This document shows positions 9,993 through 20,494 of a DNA stretch of 64,000 nucleotides, piece by piece (the first letter of the stretch is position 1; every line of letters begins with the position of its first letter). Source of the DNA: Pythium myriotylum (Eukaryota; Oomycota; Peronosporomycetes; Pythiales; Pythiaceae); the NCBI GenBank assembly GCA_023091665.1, contig JALJCQ010000007.1:1550001-1614000 (forward strand), given 5' to 3'. The notes under the pieces were generated by a model. That model did no database searches. It was not told the origin of the DNA and was given only the letters and a program-made list of their open reading frames with translations. Position numbers and translations under genes: made by a program.

Positions 9993-12900
9993 CTCCCCCT
10001 CGACTCGACTGCGTCTTGAACACCAAGCTTGGTGCGGAGCACGTCGAACTGGACAGTGGGGATCGGCTTGGTCATGATGTCGGCAAGCATGTCTTGGGTC
10101 GGGCAATACTGGAGAGACACTTGACCGTCCTCGACCTTCTCACGAACGAAGTGGTAGCGAATGTCGATGTGCTTGGTGCGCTTGTGGAACTCGGGGTTCT
10201 TGGCCAACGCGATCGCACCTTGGTTGTCTTCGTACACCGTGAGCGCTTGGTCGCTTGCAACTTCGCCGAGTTCGCACAGGAACGCCTTGAGCCACACGGC
10301 TTCTTGGATCGCTTCCGATAGAGCCATGTACTCTGCTTCGGTCGAGGAGAGGGCGACAGTTCGCTGCTTCTTGCTGCGCCAGCTGATGCATCCGCCGTTG
10401 AGCATGAACACGTAGCCGCTGGTGCTTCGACGTGACTCGATGTCGCCAGCCCAGTCGGCGTCGGAGTAGCCGACCAGTCTTCCATCGTGTGATGCCGAGA
10501 ACTGCAGGCCGTACGTCGGAGTCGCTTGCAGATACCGGAGCACACGCTTGAGAGCTTGCCAATGTGTTGGACACGGGTCCGCGGCGAACTGGCTGAGTGT
10601 GCCGACTGCCGCTGCGAGGTCTGGTCGAGTGCCGACCATGAGGTACATCAGTGCACCGACTGCACTTCGGAACGGCACGTTCGTCATGGTGTCTTCGTGC
10701 TTGCAACCACCTTCGCACATGGCTTTGGTCAGCTTCAGTCCGGGGTCTTGAGGGGTCCTCACTGGTTTGCAGTCTTGCATGCCGAACTTGGTCAGGATCG
10801 ACTGCAAGAACTTGGTCTGCCGCATGGTCACGTCGCCGGACTTGGGGTCTTGATCAACTTCCATGCCGAGGCAGTACTTGAGTTCGCCGAGGTCGGACAT
10901 CTCGAAGCGTTCGCTGAGTGCACGCTTGGTCGCCGTGAGCAACTCGAGGCTGTTGCAGGCGAGGATGAGGTCGTCGACGTAGATCACCACGAAGATCATC
11001 GCTGAGCCGCTCCGCTTGACGTACACGCAGTGGTCCATCTCGCACTTGGTGAAGCCGACCTTGCGCATGAAGGCGTCGATGGTCTGGTTCCACATGCGGG
11101 GCGACTGCTTGAGACCGTAGAGCGAGCGCTTGAGCTTGCACACGTAGTCGGGGTGGCGCTGGTCGACGAAGCCTTCGGGCTGCTTCATGTAGATTTCTTC
11201 GTCGAGGTTGCCGTTCAGGAACGCCGTCTTGACATCCATCTGATGGATCATGAGCTTGTGTCGAGCGGCGATGCTGAGGATGGTGCGGATCGACGTGAAC
11301 TTGGCGACGGGTGCGAACGTCTCTTCGAAGTCGATGCCGTACTTTTGCAGGAACCCCTTGGCAACGAGTCGAGCCTTGTACCGCTCGACGAGTCCTTCGG
11401 CGGTTTCCTTGACCTTGAACACCCACTTGCTGGTGATGGCCTTGCGTCCGGCTGGCAAAGGGACTAGGTCCCATGTCTCGTTCTTCTTGAGCGACTCGAG
11501 CTCGGAGTCGCAGGCTTCCTTCCAGTTGCTGGCGTCGTCGGATTCCATCGCCGACTTGAACGATGTCGGCAACTCTCCCCCTGAATTCACGACGAGAGCA
11601 AACTCTTCGTAATCTTGGTCTTCTCCCCCTTGTTCTTGCACGTCTTCGCCTTCTTCGTCTTCATCTTCTACGCCTTCCTCTTCGATCGACGTGAGCAGTG
11701 CAGACAGATCTTCGAGCGATGTCCTTGGACCTTGCGTGGGTGGTGGAGTCGCACCACTTGTGCGTCCAACCCGTCCGTAGCGCTTCTCAACTGGCGGTTC
11801 AGCCAGGTTCTCGAGCGAGTGCGTGCGAGAGTGGCGCTTGGACCCTGGTGCGTAGTCGACATTCGGCTGCTGGGCCGATGCTGGTGCTGCTGGACGCTGC
11901 GACCGCTGGCCCTGTTGCCACTCCGGTCGCTCGTAGCTGCGCTGACTTGGTGCTGGTGAGGCTGGCTGCTCACCCATGTCTTCATCATCTTGGTTGTCGG
12001 TTGCTTCATCTTGATCCTCATCATCTTCATCGTCGCGGAACTCGACGGACTTGCTCCAGGGTTCTTCGCGCTTGCCATCGTCGAATGTGTCTTCCATGAA
12101 CTGCGCGTCTCGACTGATGACGATCCGACCGGTTGCGATTTCTTCAAACCGATACGCCTTCTCGTGGTCCGAGTAGCCGAGGAACCGACACAAGATGGCT
12201 CGGGCGTCGAACTTCAACCGCTTCTCCTTGGGCACGTGGACGTACGCATGGCAGCCGAACACCTTGAAGTTGGCGAGCAAGGGCTTCTTCCCGTACCATT
12301 CTTCGTACGGCGACTTGTACAAGTCTTGAGCGCGGGTCGGAAGTCGGTTGCGAACTTCGACTGCAGTCATGACGGCTTCGCCCCAGTACTCGTCGGACAA
12401 GTTGGCATGGTGGAGCTTGCAACGACCACACTCACCGATGGTTCGGTTCATGCGCTCCGCCACACCGTTCAACTGAGGCGTGTATGGCGGCGTGACGTCG
12501 TGCTCGATGCCACGCTTGCGACAGAACTTGGCAAGTTTGGCCGACTGGTACTCGCCGCCGCCGTCGGTTCGAAGCACCTTGACTCGACGACCGGTTTGGT
12601 TCTCGGCCCAGTTGACGAACTCGACGAACTTGTCGTAGACTTCGTCCTTGGACCGCATCAGGTACAACTTGCACAGTCGAGACTTGTCGTCGGTGAACGT
12701 GGCGAAGTACTTCATGCCGCCGAAAGTCGGAGTCTTCATGGGGCCGGCCACATCGCTGTACACGACGTCAAGCAGATTCGCAGACCGCTTGGTCGTGCCC
12801 GACTGGAACTTGACGCGAGTCAGCTTGCCGAGTGCACAGCCTTCACAGACCTCCCACTCTTGCACAGACCCAATGTCGAGTCCGTCGGCGAGGTCCTTCT

Positions 12901-13480
12901 TGACGATGGCTTCGAGACCGCTGAAGCCGATGTGACCGAGTCGGAGGTGCCACAGGTACGACTTGGACATGGCGCGACCTCGTCTTGTACTGGCGGCGTG
13001 GGCTGCTTCAGTCGACACTGGAGACATGTTGAGCTTGAACAGACCCTTGCCGATACGAGTGCCGATGGTCCGCTTGGCGCCCTTGAGAACGACGAAGCAA
13101 CCGTCCTTGTCGAACGTCACGGGAGCAACGTCCTCCGTGAATCTTCCGACCGAGAACAGGTTGCGGCTGAGCTTGGGGATATGCCACACGTTGGTGAGCA
13201 AACCCTTCTTGACACCGCTTGGAGTCTTCATCGACATGAAAATGTCTCCCACGCCAACCGCTTGGACCGTGCCATCATCGGCCAGATGCACGTCGACTGG
13301 GTCGATCTTCCTGTAGTTCATCATGAACTGCTTGGTTCGCGACATGTGCTGAGTCGCACCCGAGTCGACCAACCACGCCGTGGATTGACTCGACTTGCCT
13401 TGGGTCTTCCCGACCGAGAACAGGTACTCGCCGGGGTCTTCATCTCGCGCAAGGTTGGCTCGCTGGAACCGTTGCCGAGG

Positions 13481-13511
<31 letters not shown>

Positions 13512-14314
13512 CCGGAGTTGCCGTTGCCGTTGCCGTTGTCCTTGACACGCGAGTGGCACTCCGCGGCCCAATGACCGATCTTGCCGCAGTAGTTGCACGT
13601 GCCAGTCTTCTTGACTGCACGGCCCTTGGGCTTCGCGTCACTTGTCATGAACGCTTGGCCAAGCGTGGCTCCGTCGCCACCTTGCTCCTTGCGCTTCATG
13701 TCTTCGTGGAGCAGCCGAGACGTCACGAGTTCCCACGTGAGCGCGTCGACACGCGACTCCAACGCCGTGATGAGGAACTGGTACGACTCGCTGAGACTGC
13801 CGAGAAGCGTGATCACCAAGTCGTCTTCGCTGACCGGAGCGCCGACTGCGTCGAGTTGCTCCGCCAGGGTCTTGAGCTTGTTGATGTGCGTGAGCACATC
13901 GTCACCTTCTTCCATCATGGTCGTGAAGAAACGACGACGAAGAAAGAGCTTGTTGGCAAGGCTCTTCTTCTCGAAGTGTTCTTCCAGTCTTGACCATGCA
14001 TCTTGCGCACCACTCGCCGACCGAACCAGCGGGAGCTGCGAGTCTTCCATCGCGAGACAGATCATCGCGAGCGCCTTGCGAGACTTCTTCTTGAAGAGGG
14101 CTCGGTCCGCGTCGGTCTGGCACTGCTCGAGTTTGACCTCTCCACAGACAACTTCCCAGACGTCGCGTTCTTCGAGCACCATCTGCATCTTGAACTTCCA
14201 TGTGTGGAAGTTGGTTCCGTCGAACTTGTTGATGCGGGCTGGGGTGGTCGAATCCATGGCGAAGGCTGGGGAGGCGAAGTCGGTGGAGGCAGAGTCGGCT
14301 GGGCTTGGGCTCAT
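9947..14314 (-). CDS. Cop2 Gag-Pol polyprotein (intact, 1455 aa)
   Basis: Single frame from the ATG inside the PBS, with an alternative Met 19 residues later in strong GCCATGG context, to a stop inside the 3' LTR. Order of domains: copia gag (about 30-230), CCHC knuckle (about 240-253), Asn-Gly tract, aspartic protease DSGA, GAG-pre-integrase, DD35E integrase, acidic linker, RVT_2 with YVDD, RNase H. All catalytic motifs are present. Distinguishing residues are IFMSM (others ILMSM) after the protease, STRRG, KRLKFD, TNVPFRS and SASHDGR. The AST variant at the gag/pre-integrase boundary matches the tandem-array fragment at 3773-6068, so a Cop2-like copy was its donor. No gag-pol frameshift is needed, as in most copia elements. 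Confidence 0.93.
9993..10002 (-). other. Polypurine tract of Cop2
   Basis: CTCCCCCTCG on the plus strand (CGAGGGGGAG on the element strand), abutting LTR9. Confidence 0.85.
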
Positions 14315-14318
14315 AACC
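14306..14318 (-). other. Primer-binding site of Cop2
   Basis: Element-strand GGTTATGAGCCCA abutting LTR10, the iMet anticodon-arm type. It overlaps the first codon of the polyprotein. Confidence 0.75.
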
Positions 14319-14661
14319 TGTTGGAAGGTCGCTTGGTTGGTGGGGTGCAAAATGCAAAGTGAATTGATCGGGACTTAGTTCGCTACTGCTACCTCTAAGC
14401 CGTCTGTGTGTGTCCTACGCTACCATAATCAAATGTATGTCCTACCTATCGTAAACATATGCAAACATAGACTGACTTCGTGGATGCTTCAACGAAGTCG
14501 ATGGGTGGCACTGGATTCAAACCAGAACCAGACGGAGAATCTTCCACATGTCGAATCTTCCACGGAGAATCTTCTGCAGGAGAATCTTCTACAGCCGAGC
14601 TTCAACTGCCGAGCTTCAACTGGAATGATGACGCTGGGTTCGAGGCGCATCATCTTCAACA
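14319..14661 (-). repeat. LTR10 (5' LTR of Cop2)
   Basis: 343 bp. Right flank on the plus strand is AGTGC, the complement of the GCACT target used at 3425-3429 in Cop1. Confidence 0.93.
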
Positions 14662-15311
14662 AGTGCACAGCCTTCACAGACCTCCCACTCCTGCACAGAC
14701 CCGATATCGAGTCCGTCGGCGAGGTCCTTCTTGACGATGGCTTCGAGACCGCTGAAGCCGATGTGACCGAGTCGGAGGTGCCACAGGTACGACTTGGACA
14801 TGGCGCGACATCGTCTTGCACTGGTGGCGTGGGATGCTTCAGTCGACACTGGAGACATGTTGAGCTTGAACAGACCCTTGCCGATTCGAGTGCCGATGGT
14901 CCGCTTGGCGCCCTTCAGCATGACAAAGCAACCGTCCTTGTTGAACGTCACGGGAGCAACGTCCTCCGTGAATCTTCCGACCGAGAACAGGTTGCGGCTG
15001 AGCTTGGGGATATGCCACACGTTGGTGAGCAAACCCTTCTTGACACCGCTTGGAGTCTTCATCGACATGAGAATGTCTCCCACGCCAACTGCTTGGACCG
15101 TGCCATCATCGGCCAGATGCACGTCGACTGGGTCAATCTTCTTGTAGTTCATCATGAACTGCTTGGTTCGCGACATGTGCTGAGTCGCACCCGAGTCGAC
15201 CAACCACGCCGTGGATTGACTCGACTTGCCTTGGGTCTTCCCGACCGAGAACAGGTACTCGCCGGGGTCTTCATCTCGCGCAAGGTTGGCTCGCTGGAAC
15301 CGTTGCCGAGG

Positions 15312-15342
<31 letters not shown>

Positions 15343-16145
15343 CCGGAGTTGCCGTTGCCGTTGCCGTTGTCCTTGACACGCGAGTGGCACTCCGCGGCCC
15401 AATGACCGATCTTGCCGCAGTAGTTGCACGTGCCAGTCTTCTTGACTGCACGGCCCTTGGGCTTCGCGTCACTTGTCATGAACGCTTGGCCAAGCGTGGC
15501 TCCGTCGCCACCTTGCTCCTTGCGCTTCATGTCTTCATGGAGCAGCCGAGACGTCACGAGTTCCCACGTGAGCGCGTCGACACGCGACTCCAACGCCGTG
15601 ATGAGGAACTGGTACGACTCGCTGAGACTGCCGAGAAGCGTGATCACCAAGTCGTCTTCGCTGACCGGAGCGCCGACTGCGTCGAGTTGCTCGGCCAGGG
15701 TCTTGAGCTTGTTGATGTGCGTGAGCACATCGTCACCTTCTTCCATCATGGTCGTGAAGAAACGACGACGAAGAAAGAGCTTGTTGGCAAGGCTCTTCTT
15801 CTCGAAGTGTTCTTCCAGTCTTGACCATGCATCTTGCGCACCACTCGCCGACCGAACCAGCGGGAGCTGCGAGTCTTCCATCGCGAGACAGATCATCGCG
15901 AGCGCCTTGCGAGACTTCTTCTTGAAGAGGGCTCGGTCCGCGTCGGTCTGGCACTGCTCGAGTTTGACCTCTCCACAGACAACTTCCCAGACGTCGCGTT
16001 CTTCGAGCACCATCTGCATCTTGAACTTCCATGTGTGGAAGTTGGTTCCGTCGAACTTGTTGATGCGGGCTGGGGTGGTCGAATCCATGGCGAAGGCTGG
16101 GGAGGCGAAGTCGGTGGAGGCAGAGTCGGCTGGGCTTGGGCTCAT
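14616..16145 (-). pseudogene. Cop3 gag-protease-pre-integrase fragment
   Basis: 509 codons from the PBS ATG. Gag, CCHC knuckle, protease and GAG-pre-integrase are intact up to GCACT (complement at 14662-14666), where Cop2 is joined. The stop is borrowed from LTR10. This is the same interruption point as in Cop1 (3429), so both derive from one original insertion. Local differences include ASHATSARRCRAM in place of [13 protein letters not shown], and FNKDG for FDKDG. The downstream pol part is absent. Confidence 0.9.
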
Positions 16146-16508
16146 AACCTGTTGGAAGGTCGCTTGGTTGGTGGGATGCAAAATGCAAAGTGAATTGATC
16201 GGGACTTAGTTCGCTGCTGCTACCTCTAAGCCGTCTGTGTGTGTCCTACGCTACCGTAATCAAATGTATGTCCTACCTATCGTAAACATATGCAAACATA
16301 AACTGACTTCGTGGATACTTCAACGAAGTCGATGGGTGGCACTAGATTCAGACCAGAACCAGACGGAGAATCTTCCACATGTCGAATCTTCCACATGTCG
16401 AATCTTCCACGGAGAATCTTCTGCAGGAGAATCTTCTACAGCCGAGCTTCAACTGCCGAGCTTCAACTGGAATGATGACGCTGGGTTCGAGGCGCATCAT
16501 CTTCAACA
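14662..16508 (-). mobile_element. Cop3: 5' fragment of a copia element (LTR11 to GCACT)
   Basis: 5' LTR, PBS and the first 1.5 kb of the polyprotein, ending where LTR10 begins. Cop2 and Cop3 share the GCACT junction seen in Cop1, but the continuation of Cop3 beyond Cop2 is not present at 9649, as a simple nested insertion would require. Confidence 0.88.
16150..16508 (-). repeat. LTR11 (5' LTR of Cop3)
   Basis: 359 bp, two 16-bp repeats. A base change (ATTCAGACC for ATTCAAACC) is unique to it. It is inserted into another LTR: the plus-strand flank is CGTAG, followed by LTR12. Confidence 0.93.
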
Positions 16509-16609
16509 CGTAGGACACACACAGACGGCTTAGAGGTAGCAGTAGCGAACTAAGTCCCGATCAATTCACTTTGCATTTTGCATCCCACCAACCAAGCGAC
16601 CTTCCAACA
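16509..16609 (+). repeat. LTR12, 3' portion of a plus-strand LTR
   Basis: Begins inside the LTR at CGTAGGACAC and runs to the TTCCAACA end, then the PBS. Its 5' part is cut off by LTR11. CGTAG is the likely TSD pentamer of that insertion; the other half is not in the window. Confidence 0.9.
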
Positions 16610-16613
16610 GGTT

Positions 16614-17414
16614 ATGAGCCCAAGCCCAGCCGACTCTGCCTCCACCGACTTCGCCTCCCCAGCCTTCGCCATGGATTCGACCACCCCAGCCCGCATCAAC
16701 AAGTTCGACGGAACCAACTTCCACACATGGAAGTTCAAGATGCAGATGGTGCTCGAAGAACGCGACGTCTGGGAAGTTGTCTGTGGAGAGGTCAAACTCG
16801 AGCAGTGCCAGACCGACGCGGACCGAGCCCTCTTCAAGAAGAAGTCTCGCAAGGCGCTCGCGATGATCTGTCTCGCGATGGAAGACTCGCAGCTCCCGCT
16901 GGTTCGGTCGGCGAGTGGTGCGCAAGATGCATGGTCAAGACTGGAAGAACACTTCGAGAAGAAGAGCCTTGCCAACAAGCTCTTTCTTCGTCGTCGTTTC
17001 TTCACGACCATGATGGAAGAAGGTGACGATGTGCTCACGCACATCAACAAGCTCAAGACCCTGGCCGAGCAACTCGACGCAGTCGGCGCTCCGGTCAGCG
17101 AAGACGACTTGGTGATCACGCTTCTCGGCAGTCTCAGCGAGTCGTACCAGTTCCTCATCACGGCGTTGGAGTCGCGTGTCGACGCGCTCACGTGGGAACT
17201 CGTGACGTCTCGGCTGCTCCACGAAGACATGAAGCGCAAGGAGCAAGGTGGCGACGGAGCCACGCTTGGCCAAGCGTTCATGACAAGTGACGCGAAGCCC
17301 AAGGGCCGTGCAGTCAAGAAGACTGGCACGTGCAACTACTGCGGCAAGATCGGTCATTGGGCCGCGGAGTGCCACTCGCGTGTCAAGGACAACGGCAACG
17401 GCAGTTCGAGATAG
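16614..17414 (+). pseudogene. Cop4 gag fragment fused to transposase-locus DNA
   Basis: 266 codons: complete copia gag and the CCHC knuckle ([14 protein letters not shown]), ending KDNGNGSSR. The last residues and the stop come from the adjoining transposase locus, not from copia. Protease, integrase and RT are absent. The frame is open but its end is a rearrangement joint. Identical gag-only frames occur at 27018-27818 and 35714-36514, so the structure was copied after the joint formed. A free Gag of this sort might be assembly-competent, but nothing here shows it is expressed. Confidence 0.85.
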
Positions 17415-18955
17415 TAGTATTTGCCGGGGGTTTTGATCTTGCCAGACCACTCGCCGGCCGCGTTTGGTTGATCGAGTCTTTTGCTCGCTTTGATGTAGTC
17501 GTATTTTGTGCTCTCCCATTTCTGGCTCCATATCTCTTTGATTTTTTTAATCACGAAGGTTTCTGAGGGCTGACAGAGATGTGTTGCGTTCGCAGGAAAG
17601 TATCGCACATCAACGTTTCTTGTCACTAAAACCGCTTTGACCTCAGGTGATGACCCGTGGCCGCTTGCATTGTCCACGAACAATTCTTTCTGTTCGGCAG
17701 CGTGGAGTTGCAGCGGACGTCCTGAATCCACTCACCAAACTTCCGCTTGTCCATCCAACCTTGGGCTGCGAGCGATAACAAATACCCTTCACATCATCTG
17801 GCACATCCCTGATGGGATAGCTCGATTTGTCGTTTTTGAATATCATCATTGGGGTGCAAAGGCGGGCTGCGCTGCCACCGCATAGTTTGACGACCATCGT
17901 CATCCCCTCTCCTCCAGACACAACGTCCATGTACTTGACTTCCTCATCACCACGAAAACCGAGAGTTTTACCGTTGTCCATGTCCACCATGAAGTGCGTT
18001 TCGTCCATGTTAGTAATCGTATCGTCATCGAGAACCTTTGCATCAAAATCTCTCTTCAGCTGACCAAGGTCGTACGCCACAGACCGCTCGATAAATTCAG
18101 TCTTGATGGCACTCACACTCTTTATGTTTTTTTTTCTTGGTACGATGTTGCACTTGTCACAGAAGTGTTGGACCCACCGGATATTGATCTTGTCCAAGAT
18201 GAGCTTTCCGTCTTTGTCTCTCGTAGCCATGTTGAATTTTTCCGATGTTGATGACTGGATGATCCACCTCGCAGCCTGCTCCAACAACCGATGCGAGAGC
18301 TTCACACCGAGCTTGCGCAGCAAATTGAATTCATCTTTGGGTATGGGTAGATCCACTTGACCCACTCACTAGGCTTTCTACCACAGCCGGGTGCGGCCTT
18401 TATCATCATTTGCTTGACTTGGTTCGGGTGCAGCTGCACCACACTCACGCGCTTCGTCTTCAGGAGCTTATCACGATTGTTCCACCACTGACGAGCTTTT
18501 TCTTGGTTGGCGTGTTTGGTGCAAGAGCGAAAATACGCAGGAAACTGATCGAGTGCGATCGCTCTGAAGTTCGTCTCACCCTTTTTTTCTCTTGTTCAAT
18601 CACCCAGAGCACCACTTCTCGCTTGTGTGCCAATGGCACGACATGCTGAGCAACACGATCCCCCTTGGCACGACTACGCTTGGTCGTCACAGGGTTCGAA
18701 CGTGTTGCAGGTGGCGTCATCTTGTGCTGGGGGGCTGTTTGGGTGTAGCGGGCGTTCGTTTTGCTTGGCTGCCTTCGCCGCAGTGATGTTGCAGGGCTCG
18801 CACCGCACAAAGCCGCCGTATCCTCCCGTGATTGGCGTGCCGCAAAAGACGTGGCAGCGGCGCCCGCAACGATCACAACGGTGCGACACATCGCTCGCAT
18901 CATCGGCACAGGTTGGGCACGACTCCATCTTGTGTGTTGCGGTATCGCGGCTTCA
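17404..18955 (-). pseudogene. Transposase locus copy 1 (pogo/DDE_1-like, frameshifted)
   Basis: Minus-strand order: zinc-finger frame (18928-18674), a charged helix region, an HTH-like stretch, then the DDE core in two frames (18365-17643 and 17731-17404). Motifs: NMDETHF (first catalytic Asp), VDNASGH (second), and ATHLCQPSE where family members usually have Asp at the last position. At least four frame changes separate the blocks. One is at a run of seven A (18582-18588 as T), one just before VDLPIPKDEF, and two lie between GWMDK-like and ELFVDNASGH coding. The same breaks occur in all three copies, so the gene was dead before duplication, unless the breaks are introns or recoding sites. 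Confidence 0.75.
18674..18928 (-). CDS. Zinc-finger N-terminal frame of transposase locus copy 1
   Basis: 84 codons starting at an ATG in good context (AAGATGGAG). The spacing CPTC...CDRC...CHVFC...CEPC is a cross-brace zinc-binding pattern of PHD/RING type. It stops 27 codons after the last Cys. The likely continuation lies in another frame (TTKRSRAKGDRVAQH and the helical HKREVVLWVIEQ), so the stop may be a consequence of decay. The family is not recognised with certainty; it may be an N-terminal domain of the transposase or a separate small protein. Confidence 0.5.
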   Translation of the reverse strand: MESCPTCADDASDVSHRCDRCGRRCHVFCGTPITGGYGGFVRCEPCNITAAKAAKQNERPLHPNSPPAQDDATCNTFEPCDDQA

Positions 18956-19213
18956 GTGAGTTTTGAGAGAGCACAGCACAGACACCAGCGTCCGGCGACA
19001 GTCTGGATACCCCAGTTCTATTTGTGGCATCGCAAGGGCATCGCAATGCCGCACTGATGCAGAGCGATCGTTCTCTCTGATCTTTCTTTGACTGTGAAAC
19101 CGCTCCGCTTCAAACTATTCCCGCGGGCACTTTCCTCCGCCAGGAGGCAATCACACATAATGGTCTGAGCAAAACAGATGGACGCGCAGACTAATTATCA
19201 ACTCAGACTAATT
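18956..19213. other. Non-coding spacer between transposase and gypsy tail
   Basis: No convincing coding sequence. Contains two direct copies of CAGACTAATT (19187-19196 and 19204-19213) close to the boundary with gypsy-like coding. They could mark the end of the transposon, but no inverted partner was found. The same spacer is present near 25200-25470 and 28830-29100. Confidence 0.5.
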
Positions 19214-19932
19214 GCAGTTAACGATGTACTGCCGAGATATATCGGCCCGTTCAAGGTGTTGAAGCGGAGTGGAAACTCCTACAGGGTCGACCTGCCAACA
19301 CGGTTGCAGACGCACCCGACGTACTACGTCGGCTCTTCGTCATGAAGAATCCACGGACGAAGAGTCGTCGGAAACAATTCCAAGCGGAGTTGGGGTCGAT
19401 ATACGACTACCCGCAGTCGTGCACGAGAGCGTGCCCGTCATGGACGATTCCTCGGGCGACTCTATCGCGATGCAGGATTCTGCAAGTGGCGTGGCTAGTC
19501 CACACGGCGAAGCGCCAAGACGCTCGGCACGGCTTGCTCAAGCCCGTCGAAGTTCGACATGGTCGTCGGATGCGACAATAGTGTCGTCAGCACGACCTCG
19601 GGTTACGATTGCCAAACCCGAAGGAGCACGTCGGGTCCCCGACACTGGTGTCAAGACCAGAAGGAAAGCGCTGCGACCGGTGCGCGCTCCTTTGCCTGTG
19701 ATCGACAGGAATGGCGAACGCCATTATCACGTCGAGTCTCTCGACAGTGTGCGTGTGCACAATGGCGTCCGCCAGCTCTTGGTCAAGTGGCTTGGATATC
19801 CAAGCAACCAGAGCTCCTGGGTGGATGAGAGTATTCTCAGGCAAGATTGCTCTGATCTTGTTCGCGCATGCGAACATGATCATCCTAGATGGTTCCAGTA
19901 GGTGGGACCGACCACCTCCATCAAGATGAGAA
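19214..19932 (+). pseudogene. Ty3/gypsy integrase C-terminus and chromodomain fragment
   Basis: RYIGPFKVL...YRVDLP...HPTYYVG (about 19235-19332) is the typical gypsy integrase C-terminal motif. A one-base frame change near 19333 follows, so that frame stops at 19343. The next frame (to 19901) carries a Ser/Asp-rich linker with a PRRSARL basic patch and ends in a chromodomain: YHVESLDSVRV, QLLVKWLGYP, SSWV (about 19725-19885). This is the C-terminal end of a chromovirus-type polyprotein; protease and RT are absent. It ends near GAGAA, where LTR13 begins. In chromoviruses the domain is thought to guide integration to heterochromatin. Confidence 0.82.
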
Positions 19933-20151
19933 TGTTGAAGATGATGCGCCTCGAACCCAGCGTCATCATTCCAGTTGAAGCTCGGCAGTTGAAGCTCGGC
20001 TGTAGAAGATTCTCCTGCAGAAGATTCTCCGTGGAAGATTCGACATGTGGAAGATTCGACATGTGGAAGATTCTCCGTCTGGTTCTGGTTTGAATCCAGT
20101 GCCACCCATCGACTTCGTTGAAGTATCCACGAAGTCAGTTTATGTTTGCAT
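19933..20151 (+). repeat. LTR13, 5' portion of a plus-strand LTR
   Basis: Starts at TGTTGAAG after GAGAA (target in gypsy) and is cut at ...GTTTGCAT (20147-20151 TGCAT) by LTR14. The missing 3' half is not adjacent. The complementary half of this insertion (ATGCA) is at 36659-36663. Confidence 0.9.
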
Positions 20152-20494
20152 TGTTGGAAGGTCGCTTGGTTGGTGGGATGCAAAATGCAAAGTGAATTGA
20201 TCGGGACTTAGTTCGCTACTGCTACCTCTAAGCCGTCTGTGTGTGTCCTACGCTACCATAATCAAATGTATGTCCTACCTATCGTAAACATATGCAAACA
20301 TAAACTGACTTCGTGGATACTTCAACGAAGTCGATGGGTGGCACTGGATTCAAACCAGAACCAGACGGAGAATCTTCCACATGTCGAATCTTCCACGGAG
20401 AATCTTCTGCAGGAGAATCTTCTACAGCCGAGCTTCAACTGCCGAGCTTCAACTGGAATGATGACGCTGGGTTCGAGGCGCATCATCTTCAACA
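20152..20494 (-). repeat. LTR14 (3' LTR of Cop5)
   Basis: 343 bp, one 16-bp repeat. Inserted into LTR13 at TGCAT. Confidence 0.93.

Larger units (their letters stand above)
9650..14661 (-). mobile_element. Cop2: full-length copia element with intact polyprotein
   Basis: 5012 bp: LTR10 (5'), PBS, one uninterrupted polyprotein, PPT, LTR9 (3'). The outer flanks disagree: on the element's own strand the 5' side is GCACT (complement at 14662-14666) and the 3' side is GGCGC (complement at 9645-9649). The LTRs differ at several positions (for example ACCGTAATC versus ACCATAATC, and a one-base change in CATAAACTG versus CATAGACTG). It is thus either an older insertion or a product of recombination between insertions at the two target sites. 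Confidence 0.92.
16509..20151. mobile_element. Composite unit 1: LTR, partial gag, transposase, gypsy tail, LTR
   Basis: Reading plus: LTR12 end, PBS, gag to the start of the Asn-Gly tract (about 17403), then an antisense DDE transposase locus, a sense gypsy integrase/chromodomain tail, GAGAA (19928-19932) and LTR13. Two further copies lie inverted at 25180-28181 and 28182-36663. The gag|transposase joint is at the same base in all three, so they share an ancestor. Either it is a chimeric non-autonomous element bounded by LTRs, or one period of a tandem duplication whose breakpoint is the gag|transposase joint. Confidence 0.75.

Noticed and set aside
11990..13993. A long open frame (667 codons) antisense to gag-protease-integrase, repeated at 22492-24495, 30322-32325, 44446-46443 and 53725-55734
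   Set aside because: It is an exact shadow of the polyprotein. Strong G/C at third codon positions removes stops from the antisense frame, and its protein has no recognisable domain. It recurs only because the sense gene does.
13593..14378. A 261-codon frame antisense to gag, present beside most 5' LTRs, running into the LTR
   Set aside because: Ser/Arg-rich low-complexity composition without domain features. It mirrors the gag codons and is explained by codon bias.
16614..17414. A stand-alone, domesticated Gag gene (three identical gag-only frames)
   Set aside because: The stop codon comes from the foreign sequence at a rearrangement joint, and the copies are products of duplication. There is no sign of independent selection.
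19187..19213. Terminal inverted repeat of the DNA transposon
   Set aside because: CAGACTAATT is present twice, but as a direct repeat, and no inverted partner was found at the other end of the transposase locus, which is truncated at the gag joint.
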